DNA from: Novosphingobium rosa NBRC 15208
Lineage (GTDB): Bacteria > Pseudomonadota > Alphaproteobacteria > Sphingomonadales > Sphingomonadaceae
Length of the DNA stretch: 64,000 nt
Reading direction: 5' to 3'
Assembly (NCBI RefSeq): GCF_001598555.1
Contig: NZ_BCZE01000003.1
Location: forward strand, 1-64,000
Below the pieces are notes generated by a model, which worked only from the letters and a program-made list of their open reading frames with translations, did not search any database and was not told the DNA's origin. This document shows, piece after piece, positions 34,931 through 43,825 of this stretch; position 1 is the first letter of the stretch, and each line of letters starts with the position of its first letter. A program made the position numbers and the translations under genes.

Positions 34931-36298
34931 TCAGGCCAGGGGAAATGTCACGCTGACCTTGAGACCGGGCCGGGCATCGCCGATCTCCAGTTCGACACCA
35001 TGCAGATGGGCAATCGCATGAGCCATGGCCAAACCAAGCCCTGCGCTGCCCGCGCTGCGGCTGGGATCGGCCTGATAGAAACGCCGCACCAGATGAGGGC
35101 GCTGCTCCGACGAGACGCCGGGGCCATTGTCCGCGATGCTCAGGGCCACGCGCGGGCCCTGAACGCTCACTGCCACGCTCACCTGCGTTCCGGCGGGGGT
35201 GTGGATGATGGCGTTCTCGATCACATTGGCCAGAAATTGGGCCAGCAGATCGCCATCACCCAGCACCATGGCCCGATCCGCGCCGATCCGGGCGACCAGC
35301 GTATGATCGCTGTCACTGGCGACCGGCTCATAGGTTTCCACCAGCGCGCAGGCCAGCCGCCCCAGATCGACCGAGGCGAAAGGCGCGCGGCTGCCTCCGC
35401 CCTCGACCTGCGCCAGACGCAGGATCGCGCGGAAGGTGCCCAGCACCTGATCGGTCTGGGCCAGCGCATCTTCCAGCCCGGCTTCGATACCGGGCTTGCC
35501 GCGCGCCTCTTCCTGCAGACCTTCCAGATGCTGGCGCAGGCGGGTGAGCGGCGTGCGCAGATCATGCGCCACATCGGTGGAGACCTGACGCAACCCGGCC
35601 ATCAGCCCGTCGATCCGGTCCAGCATGCGGTTGAGGTTGCGGGCCAGATCGTCCAGTTCGGGCGCGAAGCCGATCATCGGCAGGCGCTGCTCGGTGCGAC
35701 CGGCCATGATGCGGGCGATGGCGACATTGGCGTCCGCGAGCCGCGCGAGGAAAAACCACCCCGCCACCCAGCCGCCCAGCAGCGCCAGCACCGTCACGCT
35801 GATCGCCCACAGCTTGGTGAAGCGCGCCATATGGCCGCTCAATTTGTCGATGTCGAAAGCGTCGGTGGCCACCACCAGCAGCGATCCGTCGCTCAGCCGC
35901 GTGCCCAGCATGTGCAGCTCTTCAGGCTCGGCCACGCGGCGCGCCAGAGGCCCGCGCTCGAGCATCGTCACCTTGCCCCATCCGGCATGGGCAGCGGTCG
36001 GCGAAATGGTCCCCGCCACCTGCCGCCCTTGCGGATCGAGCAGCAGATAGGAAAATGTGCCCCCGCTGTCCGCGCCGATGCGGCGGCGGATTTCCTCGGC
36101 CAGATCGGTCTTGTGGGCCAGCAGCGTGCGGGTTTCGGCGGTCAGCGATCCGGCCATGGCCTCATGCGCGTAATGGCCGACCTGATGCCGCACCATGCCC
36201 AATAGCAGCATGGAGGCCAGCGCGAAAACCCCGGCAATGATCAGCGCAAAGCGGAAGGCCGCGCTGTTGAAAGGGCGAAACCTGCGGCCTAATCCCAT
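34931..36298 (-). CDS. Sensor histidine kinase of the RND-efflux two-component system
   Basis: 455 residues from ATG 36298, 13 bases after the regulator stop; a TTG at 36322 overlapping that stop is an alternative. Helices lie at about 15-36 and 163-184, with a periplasmic sensor of about 125 residues. HAMP is followed by HisKA with H245 (DVAHDLRTPLTRLR) and a HATPase with NVIENAIIHTPAG, DNGPGV and GSAGLGLAMAHAI. It probably responds to a compound or stress that the neighbouring efflux system removes. Confidence 0.9.
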   Translation of the reverse strand: MGLGRRFRPFNSAAFRFALIIAGVFALASMLLLGMVRHQVGHYAHEAMAGSLTAETRTLLAHKTDLAEEIRRRIGADSGGTFSYLLLDPQGRQVAGTISPTAAHAGWGKVTMLERGPLARRVAEPEELHMLGTRLSDGSLLVVATDAFDIDKLSGHMARFTKLWAISVTVLALLGGWVAGWFFLARLADANVAIARIMAGRTEQRLPMIGFAPELDDLARNLNRMLDRIDGLMAGLRQVSTDVAHDLRTPLTRLRQHLEGLQEEARGKPGIEAGLEDALAQTDQVLGTFRAILRLAQVEGGGSRAPFASVDLGRLACALVETYEPVASDSDHTLVARIGADRAMVLGDGDLLAQFLANVIENAIIHTPAGTQVSVAVSVQGPRVALSIADNGPGVSSEQRPHLVRRFYQADPSRSAGSAGLGLAMAHAIAHLHGVELEIGDARPGLKVSVTFPLA

Positions 36299-36311
36299 CA
36301 GCGCCAGCCCG

Positions 36312-36992
36312 TCATCGTGCAAGATCGTCGATACGATAGCCCGCGCCGCGCACGGTCTGGATCAATTCCTGACCGAAGCCGCGATCCACCTTGGCGCGCA
36401 ACCGGCTCATATGGCTTTCGATCACATTGGTGCGCGGGTCGAAATGGAAGGACCACACGTTTTCCAGCAGCATGGCGCGGGTGACCACCTTGCCCTCATG
36501 GCGCATCAAGTAATCGAGCAGCTTGAACTCCTGCGCCTGCAGATCGATGCGCTTGCCCGCGCGGGTGACGGTGCGCTTCACCCGGTCCAGCGTGAGATCG
36601 CCGATGGTGCTGACCACCAGCTCCTGCGCGATCGGCGGGCGGCGAGACAGCGCCGTCACGCGGGCCAGCAGTTCGGCAGAGGCGAAAGGCTTGACCAGAT
36701 AATCATCAGCGCCCGCTTCCAGCCCCTCCACCCGGTCATCGATGCCATCCATCGCGGTGAGCAGCAGAGCGGGCGTGCGCACCCCCGCCGCGCGCAAGGC
36801 TTTCAGCACCGAAAGCCCGTCGATCCCCGGCACCATGCGATCCAGGATCAGCACGCCGTAATCGCCCTGGGTCGCCAGAAAGATCGCGTCGGGGCCATTG
36901 CTGCACTCCTCCACCACATGGCCCGCGGCGGCCAGCTGGCGCGCGGCCTGGGTGCGGGTGGCATCATCATCTTCCAGCAGCAGCAGTTTCAT
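36312..36992 (-). CDS. OmpR-family response regulator of the RND-efflux locus
   Basis: 226 residues from ATG 36992. The receiver has LLEDDD, D51 (LILDRMVPG) and K in LVKPF. The winged helix has LLDYLMRHEGKVVTRAMLLENVW, recognised by its VVTRAMLLENVW core, and NVIESHMSRLRAKVD. The gene is divergent from the TolC-adaptor-RND operon. The 127-base gap holds three hexamers at exact 11-base steps, typical of OmpR-family binding, so the regulator probably controls both itself and the efflux operon. Confidence 0.9.
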   Translation of the reverse strand: MKLLLLEDDDATRTQAARQLAAAGHVVEECSNGPDAIFLATQGDYGVLILDRMVPGIDGLSVLKALRAAGVRTPALLLTAMDGIDDRVEGLEAGADDYLVKPFASAELLARVTALSRRPPIAQELVVSTIGDLTLDRVKRTVTRAGKRIDLQAQEFKLLDYLMRHEGKVVTRAMLLENVWSFHFDPRTNVIESHMSRLRAKVDRGFGQELIQTVRGAGYRIDDLAR

Positions 36993-37057
36993 GAGGGCCT
37001 CTTTGCAGGCCTGTGCCCATGCCTCTTGTGCCCTGTTCCGCGCAAGTTGGCGATTCC

Positions 37058-37085
37058 CAATGTTGCCCCAACTGGCAGGCAATGT
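37058..37085. promoter_or_regulatory. Three 11-bp-phased direct repeats between regulator and efflux operon
   Basis: CAATGT (37058), CAACTG (37069) and CAATGT (37080) follow each other with exactly 11 bases start to start, one helical turn. This is the layout of OmpR/PhoB-family sites. They lie between the divergent response-regulator and TolC-family genes, 35-62 bases before the latter's GTG. Confidence 0.5.
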
Positions 37086-37119
37086 GGCGCCCGCCATAAG
37101 GCGCCCGAAAGGAAAACCC

Positions 37120-38487
37120 GTGTCACGATATCCTTTGCTGGTTTTGGCCGGGCTGGCCCTGCTGCCCTCCGCCTGCGCCAGCTATCATCCAGCGCCGCTG
37201 CGCAAGGCCAACGCCGTACTGGCCGATCCCGACCGCGCGGTGCTCTGCGCCGATGCGGCGGCGCTGAAGCGCCCCTATTTGAGCGCGCAGAGCATCGATC
37301 TGGAGGCTCCCCTCACTCCCGATGCGCTGGCGCTGATCGCTCTGCTGGAAAATCCCGATATCAAGGCCCAGCGCGTGGCGGTGGGCGTCACCGATGCGCA
37401 GGCCTTTGCCGCAAGATTGCTGCCCGACCCACAAGTGCAGGGCAGCATCGACAAGCTGATCGCCGGCCCCGACCCCTATAACGCCTATGGCACGCAATTC
37501 GCGCTGGACCTCAGCCAGTTGCGCAGCGCCCGCGTGATCCGCCAACAAGGCGAGGCGAGCAAAAGGCAGGTGCGGCTCGATCTGGCCTGGGCCGAATGGC
37601 AGGTGGCAGGTCAGGCCCGGCTGCAAGGCGTGCGGATCGCCGCGCTGGAAACGCAGCTGGGGCTTGCAGAACAAAGCGCCCAATCCGCCGAAGCGCTGCT
37701 GACCAGCGCCATGCAGGCCGCATCGCGCGGCGATCTGGGCGGCGCGGATGTCGATACGCGGCGTCAGGCCGCGCTGGATGCGGGCGCCAAGCTGCGCGCC
37801 GTGCAAGGCGATCTGCTGACCGCGCGCGGAGAGCTCAACCGCCTGCTCGGCCTGCCGCCGCATCTGGTGCTGAAGCTGGCTGCGGTGAGTGATCCCCGCC
37901 CCGCCCCCGATGCCGATGCGCTAGTGGCCAAGGCTCTGGAGCAACGCCTCGATCTGGCCGCCCTGCGCGCCGGTTACGACAGCGCCGAGGCCAGCGTTCA
38001 CAAGGCCGTGCTGGACCAGTTTCCCAACCTGTCCATCAGCATGAGCGCATCGCGCGACACCAGCGCCAACACCACGCTGGGGCCATCCGTGGGCTTCACC
38101 CTGCCGGCGTGGAACCGCAATCGCGGCGGCATCGCCATCGCCAAGGCCACCCGCGCCCAGCTTCAGGCCGAGTACGAAGCGCGCCAGTTCCAGACCCGCG
38201 CCGAGATCACCGCCGCCGTGCGTTCGCTGGCCAATCTGCGCCGCCAGAAGGCCGATCTGCTGGGCCGCATGCCCGCCATCGCGGCTTTCGCGCAAAGCTC
38301 GCAGCTGGCCGCCAGCCATGGCGACCTGGCCCGCGCCACCGCGCTGACGGCCCTGCAGAGCCTGCGCGACCGCCAGATGGCGCTGGCGCAGATCGACCAA
38401 CAGATCGCCGAACAGACCATCGCCCTCGAACTGCTGTCGGGCGGGCTTATGGCAACCGGCCCGACAGCATCGGACAAGCTGCAATAA
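37120..38487 (+). CDS. TolC-family outer membrane efflux lipoprotein
   Basis: 455 residues from GTG 37120, with GAAAGGA 6 bases ahead. The longer frame back to 36898 lies antisense to the regulator and is not supported. A lipobox (LLPSAC) predicts a lipid-anchored protein. The rest has the long Ala/Gln-rich helices of the outer membrane factor family in two similar halves, as in CzcC/OprM. It would be the outer channel for the adaptor and pump that follow. A REP palindrome fills the gap to the adaptor gene. Confidence 0.87.
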   Translation: MSRYPLLVLAGLALLPSACASYHPAPLRKANAVLADPDRAVLCADAAALKRPYLSAQSIDLEAPLTPDALALIALLENPDIKAQRVAVGVTDAQAFAARLLPDPQVQGSIDKLIAGPDPYNAYGTQFALDLSQLRSARVIRQQGEASKRQVRLDLAWAEWQVAGQARLQGVRIAALETQLGLAEQSAQSAEALLTSAMQAASRGDLGGADVDTRRQAALDAGAKLRAVQGDLLTARGELNRLLGLPPHLVLKLAAVSDPRPAPDADALVAKALEQRLDLAALRAGYDSAEASVHKAVLDQFPNLSISMSASRDTSANTTLGPSVGFTLPAWNRNRGGIAIAKATRAQLQAEYEARQFQTRAEITAAVRSLANLRRQKADLLGRMPAIAAFAQSSQLAASHGDLARATALTALQSLRDRQMALAQIDQQIAEQTIALELLSGGLMATGPTASDKLQ

Positions 38488-38501
38488 GATTTTGTTTTAC
38501 C

Positions 38502-38544
38502 GCGTTTTCCGAGCCGCCGGGTGAAATACCCGGTTCGAAAACGC
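38502..38544. repeat. REP-like palindrome (AGAGCGTTTTC type) inside the efflux operon
   Basis: The outer arms GCGTTTTC (38502-38509) / GAAAACGC (38537-38544) enclose inner arms CCGGGT / ACCCGG. The right end runs into CTCTAG, so on the minus strand it begins CTAGAGCG, the same border as the palindrome at 30031. It occupies most of the 77-base gap between the TolC-family and adaptor genes and could tune expression of the downstream genes by RNA structure. Confidence 0.75.
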
Positions 38545-38564
38545 TCTAGCCAAGGTTGGCAAGC

Positions 38565-39584
38565 ATGAAACAGATTTTCGCCCTTATCCCGCTGGCCCTG
38601 CTGGCTGCCTGCGGAGGCGCCGCTGCCGATGACGAGGCAGGCGCCAAAAAGGAAGACCCCACCGCCGCCGTGCGCACCGCTGTTGCAGGCATGGGGGCTA
38701 TCGGCGCCCAGACCCCGATCTATGGCACGGTGGAACCCGGCCCGGGCGGCGAGTTCTCGCTCGTCACCCCCGCGGAAGCCGTGGTCGAACACATTCTCGC
38801 CCCCAATGGCACCCAGGTTGCGGCGGGTCAGGCCATCGTCGTGCTCAAGCCCAGCCGGGCGAGCGCGGGCGATCTGGCCAAGGCCTCCAGCGATGCCGCC
38901 GCCAGCGGGGCCGCCTATCAGCGCGCGCAAAGGCTGCGTGCCCAGGGGCTGGTCAGCGATGCCGATGTGGAAACCGCGCGCGCCGCTGCGCAAGCTGCCC
39001 AGGCTGCACTGGCGCGTTTCGGCATGGGCACGGGCGGCCTAACCCTGCGCGCACCGCATGCAGGTGTGGTGCAAAAGCTCACCGCACGCGCGGGCGACCA
39101 GCTTGCGGCGGGCGCCCTGCTGGCCAGCGTGGCCACCGGGCATGATCTTCAGGCGCGCTTTGGCGTCGACCCCGCGCTGGCCCGCCAGATCCATCCCGGC
39201 CAGACGCTCAGCCTTGCCAATCCCAGGGCCGGTCTCACCGTCAGCGGCGTGGACAGCCAGCCCGATCCGGCCACCCATCAAATCTCGCTCTATGCACGCG
39301 TTCCTGCGGGCCTTGCGCTGGTGTCTGGTCAGACGATCACAGCCGCGCTGGGGCTTGGCCATGCCGAACAAGGCGTCAGCATTCCCTATGCGGCGCTGCT
39401 CGACGATGGCGGCAAGAGCTATGTTTTCGTCGTGCGCGGCGGGCAAGCGCATCGGCAGGATGTATTGCCGGGCAATTCCTCGGGCGAGACCATCCAGATC
39501 ATCAAGGGGCTAGCGCCGGGCGACCGGCTGGTGATCGAGGGCGCCTCGGGCCTTGATGACGGCATGAAGGTCCGTGAACAATGA
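38565..39584 (+). CDS. RND efflux periplasmic adaptor (lipoprotein)
   Basis: 339 residues from ATG 38565. A lipobox (LALLAAC) sets a lipid anchor. The two lipoyl half-motifs are split by a short Ala-rich hairpin: AEAVVEHILAPNGTQVAAG and LRAPHAGVVQKLTARAGDQL, recognised by APNGTQVAAG and APHAGVVQKL. A beta-barrel and a membrane-proximal domain with PYAALLDDGGKSYVFVV follow. It connects the TolC-family channel with the RND pump. Its stop overlaps the pump start by four bases (ATGA). Confidence 0.9.
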   Translation: MKQIFALIPLALLAACGGAAADDEAGAKKEDPTAAVRTAVAGMGAIGAQTPIYGTVEPGPGGEFSLVTPAEAVVEHILAPNGTQVAAGQAIVVLKPSRASAGDLAKASSDAAASGAAYQRAQRLRAQGLVSDADVETARAAAQAAQAALARFGMGTGGLTLRAPHAGVVQKLTARAGDQLAAGALLASVATGHDLQARFGVDPALARQIHPGQTLSLANPRAGLTVSGVDSQPDPATHQISLYARVPAGLALVSGQTITAALGLGHAEQGVSIPYAALLDDGGKSYVFVVRGGQAHRQDVLPGNSSGETIQIIKGLAPGDRLVIEGASGLDDGMKVREQ

Positions 39585-42500
39585 GCAGCTGGATGGAAAC
39601 CCATCGCCGCTCGATCTGGCTGGCGGCGATGCTGGTCACGCTGGCCGGGCTGGCGGCGGCGCTGAAGCTGCCCGTCGCGCTGTTCCCGCATATCGACTAC
39701 CCGCGCATCGTCGTCTCCATCGACGCGGGCGAGCGCGATGCCGCGCAAATGGCCGCGGACACCACCCGCCCCGCCGAAGTGGCGCTGCGTGAAATCCCCG
39801 GCGTCACCACCTTGCGCTCCACCACCAGCCGGGGCGGCGCCGAGATCGCTCTGGGCTTTGGCTGGGGGCAGGATATGCCCGCCGCGCTGCTGGCAACGCA
39901 AGGCGCGCTGGCCACGATCCAGCCCGATCTGCCCGCAGGCACCCGCTTCCGCGTGCGCCGTTCCGACCCGACGATCTTCCCGGTGATGGGCCTCTCGCTC
40001 ACCTCGCGCAAGATGGACGGGGTGGCGCTGGCGCAACTGGCCAGACTGCGGCTGCGCCCACTGCTCGCCTCGGTGCCCGGCGTCGCCGGCGTGGACGTGC
40101 TGGGCGGCGCGGCCCCCGAAGTCGAGGTCGAACCCGATCCCGCGCGCCTCACCGCGCTGGGCCTGACGATGAGCGATGTCGCCAGCGCCGTCACCGCCGC
40201 CAACACGGTGGCCGCCGCCGGACGGATCGAGGACCGCCACCGCCTCTATCTGGCGCTGGTCGACAACAAGATTTCCAGCGAGGCAGAGCTGGCCGCCATT
40301 CCGGTGAAGGCCGCATCCGGCGTGGTCACGCTGGGCCAGATCGCCACCATCCGCCGCGCCCCCGCCCCGGTGTGGACGCGGGTGACGGCCAATGGCACGC
40401 AGGCCGTGCTGGTCAACATCCGCCAGACGCCCAATGCCGATGCGGTGAAACTGGTGCAGCAGGTGGAAGAGCGGATGAAGGCCGCCGGTCTGCCCGCCGA
40501 TGTGCAGGTCTCCACCTTCTACGACCAGTCCGAACTGGTGACCGGCGCCGCCAATGCCGTGCGCGATGCCATTCTGCTGGGCGCGGTGCTGGCGGGCGTG
40601 GTGCTGTTCCTGTTCCTGCGCTCATGGCGGCTGATGGTGATGACGGCGCTGCTGCTGCCCGCCGTGCTGGCCGCCAGCTGTCTGGCGCTGCTGTGCCTTG
40701 GCATGAGCTTCAACATGATGACGCTGGGCGGCATGGCCGCCGCGGTCGGCCTTGTGGTCGATGACGCGGTGGTGATGCTGGAGCATCTGATGCGCCGCCT
40801 GCAAGAGGCCGAGGGCGAGGCGCACAATGTTTCCGGGCGCCCCTCCATGCTGGAGGCCGCGCGCGAGATGGGGCGGCCCCTGCTGGGCTCCACCATGGCG
40901 ACGGTGGTGGTCTTCCTGCCGCTGGGCTTTATCTCGGGCGTGACCGGCGGGTTCTTTCAGGCGCTGGCCGTCACCATGGTGGCCGCGCTGGGCGTCTCGC
41001 TGATCTATGCGCGCTATGCCCTGCCCCTGCTGGCCGACCGCTGGCTGACCTTGAAGGACGCTCACGCCGCCGACCGCGCGGGTCGCATGACCGATGCGCT
41101 GGGGCGTGGCTATCTGCGCCTTGGCAGCAGGGCCATGGCACGGCCCGCGCTGGTGGCGGGGCTGGTGGCCACGCTGCTGGTGGCGGGTGGCGCGCTTGCC
41201 TGGGCGCATCTGCCCAGCGGCTTCATGCCCGCCATGGATGAGGGCGGCTTTATCATCGACTACAAGGCCCATCCCGGCGTCGCCCTCTCCGACACCGATC
41301 ATCTGCTGCGCGAGGTGGAGACGATCATCCGCCAGACGCCGGAAGTCGCCAGCTATTCGCGCCGCACCGGCGCGCAATTGGGTGGCGGCTTGAGCGAGGC
41401 CGATGAGGGCGATTTCTTCGTTCGCCTGAAAGGCGGCAGCCGCCGCTCCATCGACGAGGTGATGGCCGAGATCCGCGGCAAGATCCAGACGCAGGTGCCC
41501 GGCCTTGAGATCGAGACCGCGCAGCTGATGGAGGATCTGATCGGCGACCTGACCGCCGTGCCCCAGCCCATCGAGGTCAAGCTCTATGGCGACAATGCCG
41601 AGGAGCTGGCCGGATCGGCAAAGCAGGTGGCGCAGGCCATCGGCAAGATCGACGGCGTGGTCGAGGTGGTGGATGGCCTGCGCGTGGCGGGCGACGCCAT
41701 CGATATCCGCGTCGATCCCGGCAAGGCGGCGATGGCGGGGCTGACGCCCGACGCGGTGGCCCAGCAATTGGGCGGCGCGGTCGATGGCACGATCGCCACC
41801 CATCTGCTGGTCAATGAGCAGGTGATCGATGTGCGCGCGCGTCTGCCTCAGGATCTGCGCGGGCGGGCCGATGCTTTGGCGCGGCTGACCTTGCGCGCTG
41901 CCGATGGGCGGGTGACCGCCCTGGGCAGCATCGCTCAGGTCGGCATTCTGGCCGGGCAGCGGCAGATCACGCGCGAAAATCTGGCGCCCTTCATCGCGGT
42001 GACCGCGCGGCTGGAGGGCAAGGATCTGGGCTCGGCCATGAGCGAGGTGCGTTCTACGGTGGCAGGACTGCATCTGCCTGCCGGCGTGCGCGTCGATTAC
42101 GGCGGGCTTTACGCGCAGCAGCAGCAGTCCTTCCACGATCTGGCCACGGTCTTCATCGCCGCCCTGCTGCTCTGCGCCCTGCTGCTGACGCTGATGTTCG
42201 AGCGCTGGAGCTACACGCTGGCGGTGCTGGCCACGGTGCTGCTCTCCACCGGCGCGGTCTTTATGGGCCTGTGGCTGACGGGCACCCAGCTCGACATTTC
42301 CGCGATGATGGGGCTGACCATGGTGGCCGGGATGATGACCGAACTGGCCATCTTCCTGCTGGCCGAACTGCCTGAAGGGCGCGCCATAACCAAGGCCGAT
42401 CTGCTGGCGGCGGGTCAGGCGCGGCTGCGGCCCATCGTGATGTCGGCGCTGATCGCCATTCTCACCCTGCTGCCGCTGGCGCTGGGGCTCAGCCGGGGGG

Positions 42501-42637
42501 CCGGGCTTCAGGCGCCGCTCGCCACTGCCATCATCGCCGGGCTCGCCATTGGCGCGCCGCTGGTGCTGGGCCTGCTGCCGCTGCTGCTGGCGCTGGGCCA
42601 ATCGACAACAAACACCTCATCGGGAGAACCTTCATGA
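39581..42637 (+). CDS. RND efflux transporter permease
   Basis: 1018 residues, the normal size of RND pumps, with 12 predicted helices in the 1+5+1+5 pattern and two large periplasmic loops. The fourth helix has GLVVDDAVVMLEH with the paired Asp of the HAE1/drug-type family rather than the CzcA heavy-metal pattern. The substrate could be an aromatic or detergent-like compound. It is proton-driven and resides in the inner membrane. It is coupled to the adaptor (ATGA) and to the following membrane protein (ATGA), so a four-gene operon is clear. Confidence 0.92.
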   Translation: MSSWMETHRRSIWLAAMLVTLAGLAAALKLPVALFPHIDYPRIVVSIDAGERDAAQMAADTTRPAEVALREIPGVTTLRSTTSRGGAEIALGFGWGQDMPAALLATQGALATIQPDLPAGTRFRVRRSDPTIFPVMGLSLTSRKMDGVALAQLARLRLRPLLASVPGVAGVDVLGGAAPEVEVEPDPARLTALGLTMSDVASAVTAANTVAAAGRIEDRHRLYLALVDNKISSEAELAAIPVKAASGVVTLGQIATIRRAPAPVWTRVTANGTQAVLVNIRQTPNADAVKLVQQVEERMKAAGLPADVQVSTFYDQSELVTGAANAVRDAILLGAVLAGVVLFLFLRSWRLMVMTALLLPAVLAASCLALLCLGMSFNMMTLGGMAAAVGLVVDDAVVMLEHLMRRLQEAEGEAHNVSGRPSMLEAAREMGRPLLGSTMATVVVFLPLGFISGVTGGFFQALAVTMVAALGVSLIYARYALPLLADRWLTLKDAHAADRAGRMTDALGRGYLRLGSRAMARPALVAGLVATLLVAGGALAWAHLPSGFMPAMDEGGFIIDYKAHPGVALSDTDHLLREVETIIRQTPEVASYSRRTGAQLGGGLSEADEGDFFVRLKGGSRRSIDEVMAEIRGKIQTQVPGLEIETAQLMEDLIGDLTAVPQPIEVKLYGDNAEELAGSAKQVAQAIGKIDGVVEVVDGLRVAGDAIDIRVDPGKAAMAGLTPDAVAQQLGGAVDGTIATHLLVNEQVIDVRARLPQDLRGRADALARLTLRAADGRVTALGSIAQVGILAGQRQITRENLAPFIAVTARLEGKDLGSAMSEVRSTVAGLHLPAGVRVDYGGLYAQQQQSFHDLATVFIAALLLCALLLTLMFERWSYTLAVLATVLLSTGAVFMGLWLTGTQLDISAMMGLTMVAGMMTELAIFLLAELPEGRAITKADLLAAGQARLRPIVMSALIAILTLLPLALGLSRGAGLQAPLATAIIAGLAIGAPLVLGLLPLLLALGQSTTNTSSGEPS

Positions 42638-43368
42638 ACGCCTTGCATATGCCGCGCGTATCCCTGCGCTATTGGCTGACGATCACCATGGCCAGCCTGT
42701 TTGGCACCAATATGGGCGACCTCTATGCTCATGAGCTTAAGCTGGGCATCGTGACGGGCGTGGCCGTGCTGGCCGCGCTGGCCGCCGTGGTCTTTGTGGC
42801 CGAAAAGCGCGATGCCGCGCCGCGCCTGCTCTATTACTGGCTCGTGATCGTGATCATCCGCACCGGCGCCACCAACATCGCCGATTATGAACGCCACCAT
42901 ATCCGCTGGCCCGAACTGTTGGTGTGTTTTGCTCTGGCCGTGTTGATTGCGGGTTTCGGGGCGCTGTCTCTGAAGGGCAAGCCCGCGAGCGGGGACGGTT
43001 CGGCCATGCCCAGCACCGGCGCGGCCTATTGGGTCGCCATGCTGGGCGCGGGCATCTTCGGCACGGTGTTGGGCGATTTCTGCTCGCATGCGGTGGGCCA
43101 GGGGCTGGCCTCGCTGGGGCTGGGCGCGGTGCTGTTGCTGCTGGTGGCGCTCTGGCAGATCGGCGAGCCGCTGCGCTTTACGCTCTATTGGGTGGTGGTG
43201 GCCGTGGCCCGCACCGCGGGCACATCGATGGGCGACTGGGTGGCCGAGAACGATATGCTGAACATCGGCCTGCCGCTCTCCACGGCGCTCACCGGGGCGG
43301 CGTTTGTGCTTTGCACGCTGGCGGTGGCGCGGCGCCAGCGTGCGCTTGCGGCGGCTCCGGCGGCCTGA
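42634..43368 (+). CDS. Multi-pass membrane protein with fourfold internal motif (COG4705-like)
   Basis: 244 residues with about eight hydrophobic helices. A short motif recurs four times: FGTNMGDLYAHE, TGATNIADYERH, FGTVLGDFCSH and AGTSMGDWVAEN, each preceded by an aromatic-rich YW helix. This pattern resembles the COG4705 group of uncharacterised membrane proteins, which has similar repeats. Acidic residues at the motif suggest a metal- or proton-binding site in a pseudo-symmetric transporter; that is inference. It overlaps the RND pump stop (ATGA), so it probably works with or is co-regulated with the efflux system. Confidence 0.8.
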   Translation: MNALHMPRVSLRYWLTITMASLFGTNMGDLYAHELKLGIVTGVAVLAALAAVVFVAEKRDAAPRLLYYWLVIVIIRTGATNIADYERHHIRWPELLVCFALAVLIAGFGALSLKGKPASGDGSAMPSTGAAYWVAMLGAGIFGTVLGDFCSHAVGQGLASLGLGAVLLLLVALWQIGEPLRFTLYWVVVAVARTAGTSMGDWVAENDMLNIGLPLSTALTGAAFVLCTLAVARRQRALAAAPAA

Positions 43369-43435
43369 CGGGCTGGACCCGGGCCTCCGCACAAGGCAGA
43401 AGCTGTTTGACCGAACTCTTCGAGAAAGCAGCCTT

Positions 43436-43735
43436 ATGCCTCACCCCGTCAAGATCGTCGCCGTGTTGACCGCCCTGCCCGGCAAGCTCGATGCCCTCAA
43501 GGCCCTGCTGGACGGCATGCTCGCCCCCAGCCGGGCCGAGGCGGGCAATCTGCGTTACGACCTCTGGCAGGATCAGGCCGATCCCGCGCGTTTCGTGCTG
43601 GATGAACTCTATGTCGATCAGGCGGCGGTCACGTCTCATCGCGCCACGCCGCATTTTCAGGACTATCTCTCGCGGATCGGTGATGTGGCGGAGCGCGGCG
43701 CCTTTGTGCTCGATCCTGTGGCGATCACCGCTTGA
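43436..43735 (+). CDS. ABM-fold monooxygenase-like protein
   Basis: 99 residues from ATG 43436; the upstream in-frame extension overlaps the membrane protein gene. The small ferredoxin-like fold of the antibiotic-biosynthesis-monooxygenase (YgiN) family is recognisable: ALLDGMLAPSRAEAGNLRYDLWQD, shown as SRAEAGNLRYDLWQ, DELYVDQAAVTSHRATPHF and a C-terminal strand. Some members oxidise quinols without cofactors; others are degraded heme-binding relatives. It follows the efflux operon by 67 bases and may be in the same transcript, possibly handling quinone-like compounds. Confidence 0.78.
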   Translation: MPHPVKIVAVLTALPGKLDALKALLDGMLAPSRAEAGNLRYDLWQDQADPARFVLDELYVDQAAVTSHRATPHFQDYLSRIGDVAERGAFVLDPVAITA

Positions 43736-43825
43736 AGCATCAACAGTAAAACGCGCGCCAATCTCTTTTGCTTTTGTAAGAAACCTGCCAGAAATTCATC
43801 TCGACCGATGGTGGGGCAGGATCGC

